From NCBI RefSeq assembly GCF_004217145.1, contig NZ_SHKR01000014.1, positions 496,001-560,000 of the forward strand: DNA of 64,000 bases. The letters are read 5' to 3'. This DNA comes from Kribbella rubisoli. GTDB taxonomy: Bacteria; Actinomycetota; Actinomycetes; Propionibacteriales; Kribbellaceae. Below the pieces are notes generated by a model, which saw nothing but the letters and a program-made list of their open reading frames with translations, was not told the origin of the DNA and did no database searches. The translations under genes were made by a program, and so were the position numbers. Positions 17,224 to 25,935 of this stretch are shown in pieces. Positions within the stretch are counted from its first letter, which is position 1, and each line of letters opens with the position of its first letter.

Positions 17224-17427
17224 GCATGTCCTTCCGGGGCCCGCGTGCGCGGACCATGTCATTCCCCACTTCGCAACACCGGTCATTCCATCAGATCACC
17301 GGGGCCAGCGGGCGCAGGGCCCACCGGGTCCTCCCCCATCCTGCCCCTCCGAGCCAAATCGCGCGCGCCGACCGTTACCGCACGGCCGTGGCGACAGTGC
17401 TACCAGGGATGTGGTGGGATTGGGGTG

Positions 17428-18276
17428 ATGACTGCGACCGAATCCCAGACCGAGGTGCAGCCGGCGGACCCGCCGGAGGAGCGCCGTGCGCTGGAGATTC
17501 CGGAAGCTCTCCCGTTGCAACCGGAGGACCCGCCGCGGGTCGGCGAGTTCTGGCTCCGCGGCCGGCTCGGCGCTAACGCCGCCGGCTACCTCTACACGGC
17601 CAGCGACGAGGCCGGCCGGAACGTCGTCGTCGCGATGATGACCGAGGGCTCCGCGGACGACGCGGCCGCCCGCGACCGGTTCGTGTACGCCGTCGACGAC
17701 CTGCCCGAGGAAGCCGTACTGGGCCACAACGACGGCGATGACGACGACCTCGCGCTCTGGGTCGCGGTCGGGCCGATCCGGGAGGACGACGGGTCGAGCG
17801 CGGCGTCCGACGAGCGGTTGATCGCGGAGCGTCGCGGCGAGGAGATCCTGTCCGCAGTACTGATGGATCGCATCCCGCAGATCGGCAAGCTGCGCGGGCC
17901 GGAGTTCCGTCACTACTGGGAGAGCCGCCGGCGTCCTGGTCTGTTCCGGATCTGGCCGCTGCCGTGGCCGAACGCTCTGCGCCCGGCATCGCGGTGGGCG
18001 CTCGCGTTCGCGTTGCTGACGATGGCGCTGATCATGGCGCTGGCCGTCTTCCTGGCGTGGCTGCTGTTCCGCCACGCGGCGCCGCTCGAGCCGGAACCCG
18101 TCATCCCGACACCGACGAACACGGCCACCGTCACCGTCACGCCGACCACGCCGCCGCCGGGCACCGGCTCGACCTCACCGTCCATCACGGTCAGCCCGAG
18201 CCCGGTCCCGACCGGTATCCCGACCACGCTCCCGTCGGGCACGGGCACGGCGACGAACCCGGGCGACAAGTTCTAG
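17428..18276 (+). CDS. single-pass membrane protein with Pro/Thr-rich exterior
   Basis: 282-residue protein I do not recognise. The acidic N-terminal cytoplasmic part (about 190 residues) has a beta-rich stretch (VGEFWLRGRLGANAAGYLY) faintly like the N-lobe start of a protein kinase, but no catalytic motifs. One membrane helix covers about residues 194-217 and is followed by a 65-residue outer tail made mostly of Thr, Pro, Ser and Gly. Its stop shares CTAG with the stop of the convergent small gene. Being divergent from moxR it may be functionally linked to that operon, but nothing else shows this. Confidence 0.7.
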   Translation: MTATESQTEVQPADPPEERRALEIPEALPLQPEDPPRVGEFWLRGRLGANAAGYLYTASDEAGRNVVVAMMTEGSADDAAARDRFVYAVDDLPEEAVLGHNDGDDDDLALWVAVGPIREDDGSSAASDERLIAERRGEEILSAVLMDRIPQIGKLRGPEFRHYWESRRRPGLFRIWPLPWPNALRPASRWALAFALLTMALIMALAVFLAWLLFRHAAPLEPEPVIPTPTNTATVTVTPTTPPPGTGSTSPSITVSPSPVPTGIPTTLPSGTGTATNPGDKF

Positions 18277-18521
18277 TCGGTCTGTTGCCGTCGTTTCAGG
18301 GTTAGCAGGCCGATCAGACTGATGACGGCCCAACTGCCCTCCAGCAGCAGGAAGCCCCAGGAGAGCTGGATCGCGGCGATGGTGGCGAGGACTCCTGAGC
18401 CGATCAGGTTGAGAAGCTGGTAGGTGATGGTCCGCTGGCGCAGGCGACCTGCCTGAGCGGCGGCGAACGCGAGCAGAATGGTGACCGCGCCAACGATCTC
18501 GAGAACGTCGAGTACGTGCAT
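18273..18521 (-). CDS. small membrane protein (CBU_0592-like)
   Basis: 82-residue protein with three hydrophobic segments (residues 5-23, 36-55 and 58-75) ending in a basic KRRQQ tail. The pattern YQLLNLIGSGVL with LEGSW fits the small CBU_0592-type membrane family of unknown function. GGAGGGGG precedes the ATG. Its TAG overlaps the TAG of the opposing gene in a shared CTAG, a four-base convergent overlap. Confidence 0.72.
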   Translation of the reverse strand: MHVLDVLEIVGAVTILLAFAAAQAGRLRQRTITYQLLNLIGSGVLATIAAIQLSWGFLLLEGSWAVISLIGLLTLKRRQQTD

Positions 18522-18616
18522 GAGGACGACCCCCTCCGTCAGGGTGGGGCGCCGTCTTGACAGACCGGGTACGGCGCCGCTCGTCCGGGGAGCCCGCTTG
18601 CCGTGAACTCCTCTCG

Positions 18617-19417
18617 TCAGGATAGCAAGCGCAGCAACTCCGGATCCCGCCAGAGCTTCTCCGGTACGGGCTGGCGGACCAGTGCTGCGTCGGCGCGGAT
18701 CTCGGCCGGTGACGATGCCGCGATCAATACTGACGTGACCGCGGAATGCCTGCTGGGAAAGGCGAGTGCGGCCTGCGGGAGGGAAACGCCGTACCGCTCG
18801 CAGACTGCCGAGATGCGCCGGGACTCGACGGTGTCTGCGTGGAGGACCTGTGGTGTGAGTACGCCGGAGACGATGACGGAGACTCCGCGCGCTAGGCAAC
18901 GATCCAGCAGCGGTACGGCGGTACGGTCGAGCAGCGAGTACTGCGCTGTCAGCAGCACGCAGTCGAACTCGACGTCGCGCACCAGGCGGTCGAGCTCCTG
19001 CCAGTCGTCCGACACTGCTCCTACGGCCTTGATGATCCCTTCGCGCCTCAGCCGGTCGAGCCTCGGGTAGGCCGACTCGTCGTGGGCGAACGCGAGGTCG
19101 ATCGCGAGTCCTAGTTGCGCGCGGCTCTCGTCGATCGAGGTCTTCGGATCGTCTCCGACCACCTTCGTCGACACCAGGAACTCACCCCGTGGGCGCTTCT
19201 GCAGCCCCGTACCGAGTCGTCGTTCCGAGTCGCCGTACGCCGGGGACGTGTCGAAGAACCGGATGCCCGCCTGGTATGCCGCATCGACGGTGGCAACCGC
19301 GGTCGCGTCGCCGTCCGGGCCCGGCAGCTCGCCGAGATGCGAACCGCCGAGCCCGAACCGCGGCGGCCGGAACCGGATCGTCGAATGGGGTGCGAGCACC
19401 TGGCTCGGTGCGGCCAT
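18617..19417 (-). CDS. aldo/keto reductase
   Basis: 266-residue member of the aldo/keto reductase superfamily (NADPH-dependent carbonyl reduction in a TIM barrel). Visible active-site parts are FDTSPAYGDSERRLG (Asp and Tyr) and STKVVG (Lys); the C-terminal IAASSPAEI resembles the cofactor-binding end. It is some 50 residues shorter than the classical members, and the segment after the Lys is compact, as in the L-fucose dehydrogenase-like group; the substrate is unknown. The ATG at 19417 is chosen because GGAGG lies 8 bases before it; a GTG 9 bases earlier would sit too close. Confidence 0.83.
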   Translation of the reverse strand: MAAPSQVLAPHSTIRFRPPRFGLGGSHLGELPGPDGDATAVATVDAAYQAGIRFFDTSPAYGDSERRLGTGLQKRPRGEFLVSTKVVGDDPKTSIDESRAQLGLAIDLAFAHDESAYPRLDRLRREGIIKAVGAVSDDWQELDRLVRDVEFDCVLLTAQYSLLDRTAVPLLDRCLARGVSVIVSGVLTPQVLHADTVESRRISAVCERYGVSLPQAALAFPSRHSAVTSVLIAASSPAEIRADAALVRQPVPEKLWRDPELLRLLS

Positions 19418-19492
19418 CGCACTCACCTCCCCTGATCGGTACCTACCAGGATCGGGGTTACGCCCGGACTTCGCATCCCGAACCCTTTCTGA

Positions 19493-20575
19493 TCAAACGT
19501 TGACGCAGACCGGGGTCGGCGTGCTGAAGTCGCTTGCCTGGGTCAGGGCGCCGGTCGTTTGGTCTACCGCAAACGTGGTGATGTTGTTCGACTTCTGGTT
19601 GGCGACGAAGAGCAGGCGGCCGGTCGGGTCGAACGCGCAGTGCCGCGGCCAGTCGCCGCCGCAGTTTGGTATACCAACGAGCTCGAGGTGCGGGCCGTCG
19701 GTGCTGAAGATCGCGATGCTGTTGTGCCCGCGGTTGGTCAGGTAGACGAAGCGTCCGTCCGCGGAGATCACCACCTCCCCCGGATAGTTCTCCCCTTCGC
19801 CCACCGGGAGCGACTCGAGCACGGTCAGTACGCCGTCGTCGTACCCGCAGATCGTGACCGTGCTGTCGAGCTCGTCGGCGACGTACGCGTAGTTGCCGGA
19901 CGGATGGAATACCAAATGCCGCGGACCGGCACCGGTCTTGACCTTCGCCTGGTGCTGCAGCCCGAGCTTCCCGTCCGCGAGCGTGTAGGTGTAGATCGAG
20001 TCCGTGCCGAGGTCGACGCCGAGCACGTACTGACCCGCCTGCACGATCTCGTGCGCGTGCGGCGCCGAGCCCTGGTGCTTGACCAGATCAGTTTGTTGCC
20101 CAAGGCTTCCATCTGCGGCGATCGGGTGAACCGCGATGTCGCCGGATCCGTAGTTCGCACTGAGCAGATAGTCGCCGATCTTGGCGACATGGCAAGGCCC
20201 GGATCCCTTGTTGGGTTGACGATTCAGCACTCGCGGGGTGCCCGAGATGTCGATCGCTGTGACGGCGCCGGCATCCTGCTCGTTCACGGCGTACAGGAAG
20301 TTGCCGGACCGGATCACGAAGGACGCGTTTGGTATACCAGCGATGCTGCCGGCCGGGCTGATCTTCCCGGCCTCGTCGTACGTCGCGATGCCGATGCTGT
20401 CCCCGTACGTCCCGAGATACAACGTGCGGTCCTCCACCTGACCGCCTGCAGGCTCTCGGCCGTGCGCCTCCGGGCTCGGCGCGCCCGGTTCGGGTGCTTC
20501 GCGGGTCGCGGCCTGGTGGATCGGAGCGAGCGCGGCCGCGGTGAAGCCGAGGAATCCTCGGCGGCTGACGCTCAC
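19493..20575 (-). CDS. Tat-exported lactonase, seven-bladed beta-propeller (6-phosphogluconolactonase-like)
   Basis: 360-residue protein of the Pgl/CMLE beta-propeller family, which hydrolyses sugar lactones or cycloisomerises muconate. The N-terminus has a twin-arginine signal (SRRGFLGFTAAALAP), so it should be exported folded. Blade motifs include TLYLGTYGDSIGIATYD, GPRHLVFHPSGNYAYVADE and FDPTGRLLFVANQ. The GTG start shares GTGA with the stop of the upstream hydrolase gene, so the two are coupled. The gene contains three full copies, and one degenerate copy, of the scattered palindrome TTTGGTNNACC. Export makes a role in the pentose phosphate pathway unlikely; an external lactone is more likely (inference). 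Confidence 0.85.
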   Translation of the reverse strand: MSVSRRGFLGFTAAALAPIHQAATREAPEPGAPSPEAHGREPAGGQVEDRTLYLGTYGDSIGIATYDEAGKISPAGSIAGIPNASFVIRSGNFLYAVNEQDAGAVTAIDISGTPRVLNRQPNKGSGPCHVAKIGDYLLSANYGSGDIAVHPIAADGSLGQQTDLVKHQGSAPHAHEIVQAGQYVLGVDLGTDSIYTYTLADGKLGLQHQAKVKTGAGPRHLVFHPSGNYAYVADELDSTVTICGYDDGVLTVLESLPVGEGENYPGEVVISADGRFVYLTNRGHNSIAIFSTDGPHLELVGIPNCGGDWPRHCAFDPTGRLLFVANQKSNNITTFAVDQTTGALTQASDFSTPTPVCVNV

Positions 20576-22158
20576 GCCGCCACCGGAACGCTGATCCACG
20601 ACGGATCACCGGCAGGCGAACTGAACGTCACCGTCGACCCGATCACGCTCCGCCCGAGATACCGCGGATCCACGGTGTCCACCACCAGCACGAGGTGGTG
20701 CCCGGCCGGCACCTCCCAACTCGTCGCCTCCAGCCCTACGTCGAGCGGCACCGCCTTCCCCGGCGTAGCACCGCGCAGCGTGTACGGCTTGTGCGACATC
20801 AACGACCCGACCCCCAGCGCATCAACGTCGTACAGATAGGCGAAGAGCGAAGTACTGGCCGCCGACGGCTTCACGGTGACATGCAACTTCGGCATACCAT
20901 TCACAACCGTCGCGCTACTGAACGCCGGCCCGGACCAGACCCCGGCGAACGACCTGTCCACCAAGGGAGTCACAACACCCGTCGGAATCGACAGCAGCCC
21001 TTGCAGCGCACCGGATACGAGCGCCACCCCACTATCCGCGACCGTTGGTATACCAGCTCCGATCGACCGACTCCACCCAGTCGACGCACCACCCTGCAGC
21101 GCTCCTGCCTTGGTCATGTACGACGTCCGCGGCTGCCCGACCGCCGCCCAATTGGCATACCCGCGCCACGTGCCACGCTGCGACTTCAGCTGCACCGGCG
21201 GCTCGGCGTCCGCACCGTTGTCCGCACCCGTCAGGTAGTGGCGCAGCCAGTCGACAAGCTCGTCCCACGTCTCATTTGGTAGACCAAGCGCTCCCGTCAC
21301 CTCCGGCGTCGCGTGATCGCCATGCGCAAGCAGCAGCCGCTTCGGCCCCGTCAGGCTGGTGAAGAAGTCCGTGTACTGCGACGGCGGGAAGATCGAATCC
21401 TCGAACGCGTTCGCCAGGAACACAGCCGGTTTCTTCGCGTTGATTTGGTCTACCATCGTCGCCGCGGACCGCGCCGGCGAGAGCTGACTCGCCTCCGCGA
21501 TCGCACCGTCGAAGTCACCGGTGACGAACTTCGTCTGCAGGGAAGCCATCTCCGGCCCGGGCCGGCCTGTGATGTTGCCCAGGGCAAGCAGACCGGCGAC
21601 GGACTGAAGCGCGACGGTGTGGTTCGGATCCAGCGACCGGATCAGATCGGCCCACCCGCTGAGCGCGCCGACCGCCTTGATCCGCGAGTCCTTCGCGGCG
21701 GCGAGCAGCGACGTACCAGCGCCGTAGGAGATCCCGACTGCAGCGACCCGGCTGGTGTCGGCCGGCGTGTGCTGACCGGCCCAGTCGATCACCTTGCTGA
21801 CGTCGGCGACGGTCGGCGGTCCGGCGATGTCGATGCCGCCGCCGGAATCCCAGAAGCCTCGGCTGGAGTACGAGATGACCTGGAACCCGGCCGTGGCCAG
21901 CTTCGTCCCCTGGCCGACGTACTCCACGTTCGGCACACCCCAACTCGACGGCATCACCACGAGCGGGAACGGGCCGTCCCCCTGCCCGGTCGGAGTGAGT
22001 ACGACCGCGCCGATCTCGGTCCCACCGGCGCCGGGGATGCGCTGGTATACCGCGCTGAAGCCCGGCGCGGTCTGGCTGGCATCAGCACTCGGACCGATCG
22101 TGATCAGGGTCAGAGCGACCGCAAGGGCGCCGGTGATTGCCACCGTAAGTCTGCGCAC
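20572..22158 (-). CDS. secreted S15/CocE-like alpha/beta hydrolase
   Basis: 528-residue exported hydrolase. A signal peptide (RRLTVAITGALAVALTLITI) precedes an alpha/beta hydrolase core with nucleophile Ser in GISYGAGTS, Asp in AFEDSIFP and His in AHGDHATPE. The C-terminal 180 residues look like the beta-jelly-roll of X-Pro dipeptidyl peptidase/CocE esterases. It probably cleaves esters or Xaa-Pro peptides outside the cell; the substrate is unknown. The GTG at 22158 has GGAGG 5 bases upstream; longer reading upstream is low-quality sequence. First gene of a pair with the lactonase. It carries four copies of the TTTGGTNNACCA-like palindrome encoded by rare codons. Confidence 0.82.
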   Translation of the reverse strand: MRRLTVAITGALAVALTLITIGPSADASQTAPGFSAVYQRIPGAGGTEIGAVVLTPTGQGDGPFPLVVMPSSWGVPNVEYVGQGTKLATAGFQVISYSSRGFWDSGGGIDIAGPPTVADVSKVIDWAGQHTPADTSRVAAVGISYGAGTSLLAAAKDSRIKAVGALSGWADLIRSLDPNHTVALQSVAGLLALGNITGRPGPEMASLQTKFVTGDFDGAIAEASQLSPARSAATMVDQINAKKPAVFLANAFEDSIFPPSQYTDFFTSLTGPKRLLLAHGDHATPEVTGALGLPNETWDELVDWLRHYLTGADNGADAEPPVQLKSQRGTWRGYANWAAVGQPRTSYMTKAGALQGGASTGWSRSIGAGIPTVADSGVALVSGALQGLLSIPTGVVTPLVDRSFAGVWSGPAFSSATVVNGMPKLHVTVKPSAASTSLFAYLYDVDALGVGSLMSHKPYTLRGATPGKAVPLDVGLEATSWEVPAGHHLVLVVDTVDPRYLGRSVIGSTVTFSSPAGDPSWISVPVAA

Positions 22159-22216
22159 TGGAACCTCCGGCGTTCGGGAATTACCGGAGGGTAACCAGAA
22201 AGTTGCCGCTGTGTCA

Positions 22217-23146
22217 CTACCTCGGCACGGTGAGTGCTGGATCAACCCCAGTCGCCTCGACAGACCAGTCCCACAGCTCCTTGGCCAGCCCAGCGTCCTG
22301 CGCAGTCCGCGTCGGCAGTACGACCTTCGGCGTACCGCGGTACTCGAAGAAGCCCGGTCCGACGAACGATCCGGGGCGCAGATCCGGGTACGTCGCGGCG
22401 TACAGACTCGGCCACGCACCGGCCGCGGCGGATTGCGCGACGAGGCGGGTCGCGGCGGCCCAGAGCTGCGCCTGACGGAGATTGCCGGCAAGCTCAGGCC
22501 CAGCAGCCTGCAGGTGCGTCGAGGCGTACCCGGGATGCGCACCGACGCTCAGCAGGCCGACCCCGGCAGCACGCGCGCGGCGATCGAGCTCGAGCATGAA
22601 GAGCAGGTTCGCGAGCTTCGACTTCCCGTACGACTCCCACTTCCGGTAGCTGCCCGCCGGCCGGCGAAGGTCGGCCTTGCTGATGCCGCGAACGGTCTTG
22701 TGCATGAACGAGCTGACCGTCACGACACGGCTGCCCTTGACCAGCAACGGCATCAGCCGGCCGGTGAGTGCGAAGTGACCGAGATGGTTGGTGCCGAGCT
22801 GGAGCTCGAACCCGTCGACGGTCTCCCGGTACGGCGGCGCCATCACGCCGGCGTTGTTGATCAGCAGATCCAGCCGCTCGTACGACGTACCGACCTCGTT
22901 GGCCGCCTTCTCGACACTCGCAAGATCAGCGAGGTCCAACTCGAGCACGGTCGGCGCTCTCCCGGCCTTCTGCGTCAACGTCTCCGCAGCCCGCGCCGCC
23001 TTCTCCGGATTGCGCGCCGCGACCAGCACGTCCGCGCCATGCCGCAGCAGCTCCAGCGCGGTCTCGTACCCGAGTCCGCTCGTAGCACCCGTGACGAGCG
23101 CCAGTTTTCCGGTGAGGTCAGGAATATCCGCAGTACTCCAGGTCAT
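22217..23146 (-). CDS. short-chain dehydrogenase/reductase
   Basis: 309-residue SDR of the retinol-dehydrogenase-like type. Cofactor motif TGATSGLG at 19-26, NNAG near residue 97, and the catalytic pair in YGKSK are present, with NHLGHF between. A long C-terminal extension is normal for this subgroup. Such proteins reduce or oxidise a carbonyl/alcohol with NADP(H); the substrate is unknown. The -10 box TACTGT ends 6 bases before the ATG, so the mRNA is probably leaderless. Confidence 0.88.
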   Translation of the reverse strand: MTWSTADIPDLTGKLALVTGATSGLGYETALELLRHGADVLVAARNPEKAARAAETLTQKAGRAPTVLELDLADLASVEKAANEVGTSYERLDLLINNAGVMAPPYRETVDGFELQLGTNHLGHFALTGRLMPLLVKGSRVVTVSSFMHKTVRGISKADLRRPAGSYRKWESYGKSKLANLLFMLELDRRARAAGVGLLSVGAHPGYASTHLQAAGPELAGNLRQAQLWAAATRLVAQSAAAGAWPSLYAATYPDLRPGSFVGPGFFEYRGTPKVVLPTRTAQDAGLAKELWDWSVEATGVDPALTVPR

Positions 23147-23152
23147 GCGCCC

Positions 23153-23158
23153 ACAGTA
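23153..23158 (-). promoter_or_regulatory. -10 box of a leaderless promoter for the SDR gene
   Basis: TACTGT on the minus strand ends 6 bases before the ATG at 23146; no ribosome binding site is present. Confidence 0.45.
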
Positions 23159-23183
23159 GTGGTGGGCGCACGACCTGCAGCCG

Positions 23184-24653
23184 CTACTTCAGGATCTTGC
23201 GGGCCTTGAAGGCGTCGGTCACCGTTTGCGCGGCGGCCTTGCCGTACAGCAGCCGGGCAGCCTGGACGGTGTCCTGGGCCGCGGCGGCGAACGAGGTGTC
23301 GGGGTCGTAGAAGTACGTGGCCTCGAGGATCAGCTTGTTCGCCTTGGTCCGGCCGAGCGCCTGGTGGATGTCCCACAGCGCGTTCGACCAGATCTCGCCG
23401 TCGTCGTGCACCTCACCGTCGATGTCGTCGGTGGTCTTGCCGGTGTCGGTACGACGCAGGCAGTGCGGCTCGTCGCTCGTGTACGACGTGGCGTCCCAGT
23501 CCATCACGCACGGCAGGTTGAAGCCCTTGCTGACCGGGACCGACATGGTGACGGCCCAGTAGTCGCCGAAGCCCTCACCGATCGCACCGCCCTGCTCGGA
23601 CTCGCCGAATCCCGGGACGATGTCGTCCTGGATGGCGTGACCGTACTCGTGCCAGATGACCTCGGCGTCCTCGGCGTCGTCGACCCCGCCGTCGCCGGTG
23701 GTGATCATGTCCGTCGACGGGTCGTAGAACGAGTTGTCGTCGCGGATCGTGTCGACCGAGAAGTCCTGGGACTCGTTGTTCGCGTCCTTGAACCCGAGCG
23801 ACTGGATGTACTCCTGCGCCTGGTTGATGTGGTAGTACACCATCACCTGTTCGAACTTGTTGTTCGCGCGCTGGTAGACGAATGTGTTGTTCTTGTTCTG
23901 CGCGAGGCCGCCGTTGCCTTCCTTGATGTTGACGAAGGCGCCGTTGAGCTTCCCGGAACCGTCCAGGTTGCGCAGGACCACGTTCTTCTGCGCCAGGAAC
24001 AGCGCGTCCTGGTTCTTGTCGTTCATGTCGGTCAGCTTCTCGTTCTGCGTGCTGACCACCGGGTTCGGGTCGAAGACCGAGCCGCGGCCGTCGACGTTGT
24101 CGCTGATGACCTTCGACGCGACCACACTGCCGGTCTTCGCGTCGACGAGCGACTGGCTGACGCCTTCGGTCGACCGGCTGGTGACGGTCCAGACCAGGCG
24201 GGCGTCCGGTCCGCCGACAACCGCGAGTTGAGCGGCGCCGCTGGTCGCGTCCGGCTGCTTCGCGAAGCTCTTGTTCGGCCCGGCCGCTCGCGACCGGGCC
24301 GCCTGCGCTGTGACCGACGCGTTCGCGGTCTGCGTCGCGGACGCCGGCGCGACCTTCGCGCTGACATCGAGGTTCGCCGGTACGGCGTCCCGCCCGTCCG
24401 CGATCTGCACCGTGCCGTCCTTCGCGACGTGCTTGGCGTAGTACCCGTCGACGACCGGCAGGCCCTTGAAGGTCTGCTGGTACCAGTAGTGCTTGCCGAG
24501 CAACGACGTCTTCGTCTTGATCAGCTTGAGCCCGTTCGGATTGGCTGTCGCCGCCTGCGGCGCGGCCCCCGCGGCGCTGGTGAACGACAACCCGAGCGCG
24601 ACAGTCGCCAGTCCTGCGGTGGCGGCCACAAGCGCCTTCCGGCTTTTCGACAT
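23184..24653 (-). CDS. secreted zinc metallopeptidase (fungalysin M36/thermolysin-like)
   Basis: 489-residue secreted protease precursor. A signal peptide covers residues 1-31. An FTP-type propeptide follows (YWYQQTFKGLPVVDGYYAKH, residues 56-75), which inhibits and helps to fold the enzyme, then a catalytic domain with HEYGH (335-339) and the third zinc ligand Glu360 in GEGFGDYW. It is expected to act outside the cell on proteins. The ATG at 24653 has GGAGGG upstream; an in-frame start 39 bases earlier would bury the signal peptide. It appears to be monocistronic. Confidence 0.88.
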   Translation of the reverse strand: MSKSRKALVAATAGLATVALGLSFTSAAGAAPQAATANPNGLKLIKTKTSLLGKHYWYQQTFKGLPVVDGYYAKHVAKDGTVQIADGRDAVPANLDVSAKVAPASATQTANASVTAQAARSRAAGPNKSFAKQPDATSGAAQLAVVGGPDARLVWTVTSRSTEGVSQSLVDAKTGSVVASKVISDNVDGRGSVFDPNPVVSTQNEKLTDMNDKNQDALFLAQKNVVLRNLDGSGKLNGAFVNIKEGNGGLAQNKNNTFVYQRANNKFEQVMVYYHINQAQEYIQSLGFKDANNESQDFSVDTIRDDNSFYDPSTDMITTGDGGVDDAEDAEVIWHEYGHAIQDDIVPGFGESEQGGAIGEGFGDYWAVTMSVPVSKGFNLPCVMDWDATSYTSDEPHCLRRTDTGKTTDDIDGEVHDDGEIWSNALWDIHQALGRTKANKLILEATYFYDPDTSFAAAAQDTVQAARLLYGKAAAQTVTDAFKARKILK

Positions 24654-24785
24654 TCGCTTCCCTCCCACGTTCCTGTTGCGTAACGCAACCACTACGATCC
24701 GTCGAACCCTAGTTCGGCGTACCGCCCGCTGGGAAGCGGAACTCCGCGTGATTCTGCGGATTTCACGGCGGCAAGGGAAATCCTG

Positions 24786-25241
24786 TTATCCGAGGGCGAG
24801 CGGCTTGCCCGGGTACTCACGCAGTACCAGCGAGGTGCTCACCGGCCCCAGCCGGCCGATCGCGTCGACCACCTGCTCGAGCCGGCCGGCGTCGGGCGCG
24901 TGCACGTCGAGCAGGAAGCAGTCCTCACCGGTCAGCCGGTACGTCGCGACGACCTCCTGCAACGTCGCGAACAGCTCGAGCGACTCAGGGATCCGCGCGT
25001 GTGTGGTCCGGACGCGTACGACGGCGTGGATGTTGAGCCCGACCTTGGCGGGGTCGACGACCGCGCGATACCCGGTGATGACGCCGGATCGTTCCAGGCG
25101 CTGGATCCGTGCCGATACCGCGGGCTGCGACAGGTTCACCTTCCGCCCGATATCGGCCCCGCTCAGCCTGCCGTCGGTCTGCAGGATCGCCAGGATCTCC
25201 CGGTCGATCGGGTCCAATGAACCAATCGTTGCCTCGCTCAT
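24786..25241 (-). CDS. Lrp/AsnC family transcriptional regulator
   Basis: 151-residue leucine-responsive-type regulator. The N-terminal winged helix is clear (LDPIDREILAILQTDGR, then IGRKVNLSQPAVSARIQRLE), followed by the RAM ligand-binding domain (HAVVRVRTTHARIPE, TGEDCFLLDVHA). Such proteins form octamers and sense amino acids. It is divergent from the small hydrolase gene at 25324, with 82 bases between the starts, so autoregulation and control of that gene are likely (inference). Confidence 0.9.
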   Translation of the reverse strand: MSEATIGSLDPIDREILAILQTDGRLSGADIGRKVNLSQPAVSARIQRLERSGVITGYRAVVDPAKVGLNIHAVVRVRTTHARIPESLELFATLQEVVATYRLTGEDCFLLDVHAPDAGRLEQVVDAIGRLGPVSTSLVLREYPGKPLALG

Positions 25242-25323
25242 CGACCTTCATTTCATCCGCTCAGGGCGCCGTACGACGATGACTCCTCCATGATGGCAGG
25301 CGTTCACACGCAAAGGAGAGTTC

Positions 25324-25887
25324 ATGACCTTCGTCATCATCCCCGGCCTCGACGGCTCCGACGTACATCACTGGCAGTCGCGGTGGGAGAGCGAGTGGCT
25401 CGCGTCCGCCTTGCGGATTCAGCCGTCGTCGTGGTCGGCGCCGGACCTCACCGATTGGTCCGACGCGATCACGCGGGCCGTCGAGAGTGCGGCTGACGAC
25501 ATCGTCTTCGTCACGCACAGCCTCGGCTGCCATGCCCTGTCCCACTGGCTGACCCAGTCACCACCACCCACTCGCATCCGCGGCGCCTTCCTGGTCGCGC
25601 CTCCCGACCCGCAGGCGCAGACCTTCCCAACGGACCGCCTACCGACCTTCGCCTCCCTCCCCGCCCCTCGCCTCCCCGTTCCCACCGTCCTCGTCACCAG
25701 CACCGACGACCCCTACTGCAGCCCCACCGCTGCGGCCCGCCTCGCCCGATCCTGGGCAACGCCTCACATCCCCCTGCCCCGTCTGGGCCACATCAACAGC
25801 GACAGCGACCTCGACCTGTGGCCTGCAGGGCGTGATCTCCTCACCGCGTTCGCGGCAGGTCTGGGCTTGGAAGCGGACAGGTTCTGA
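25324..25887 (+). CDS. RBBP9/YdeN-type alpha/beta hydrolase
   Basis: 187-residue small serine hydrolase of the RBBP9/YdeN family. The nucleophile lies in THSLGC, the Asp in TSTDDPYC and the His in RLGHINSDS, with HHWQSRW near the N-terminus as in this family. Function in bacteria is mostly unknown. AAAGGAGAG precedes the ATG by a few bases. It is divergent from the Lrp gene. Confidence 0.86.
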   Translation: MTFVIIPGLDGSDVHHWQSRWESEWLASALRIQPSSWSAPDLTDWSDAITRAVESAADDIVFVTHSLGCHALSHWLTQSPPPTRIRGAFLVAPPDPQAQTFPTDRLPTFASLPAPRLPVPTVLVTSTDDPYCSPTAAARLARSWATPHIPLPRLGHINSDSDLDLWPAGRDLLTAFAAGLGLEADRF

Positions 25888-25935
25888 CCGCTACCTCTTC
25901 TAGCGTTGGAGCAACACTCAGGAGAGGATCCCGTC

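Noticed and set aside
20572-22542. A 656-residue version of the S15-like hydrolase
   Set aside because: The extra 128 N-terminal residues are Arg/Ser-rich shadow sequence of the SDR gene, and a signal peptide begins at the GTG at 22158.
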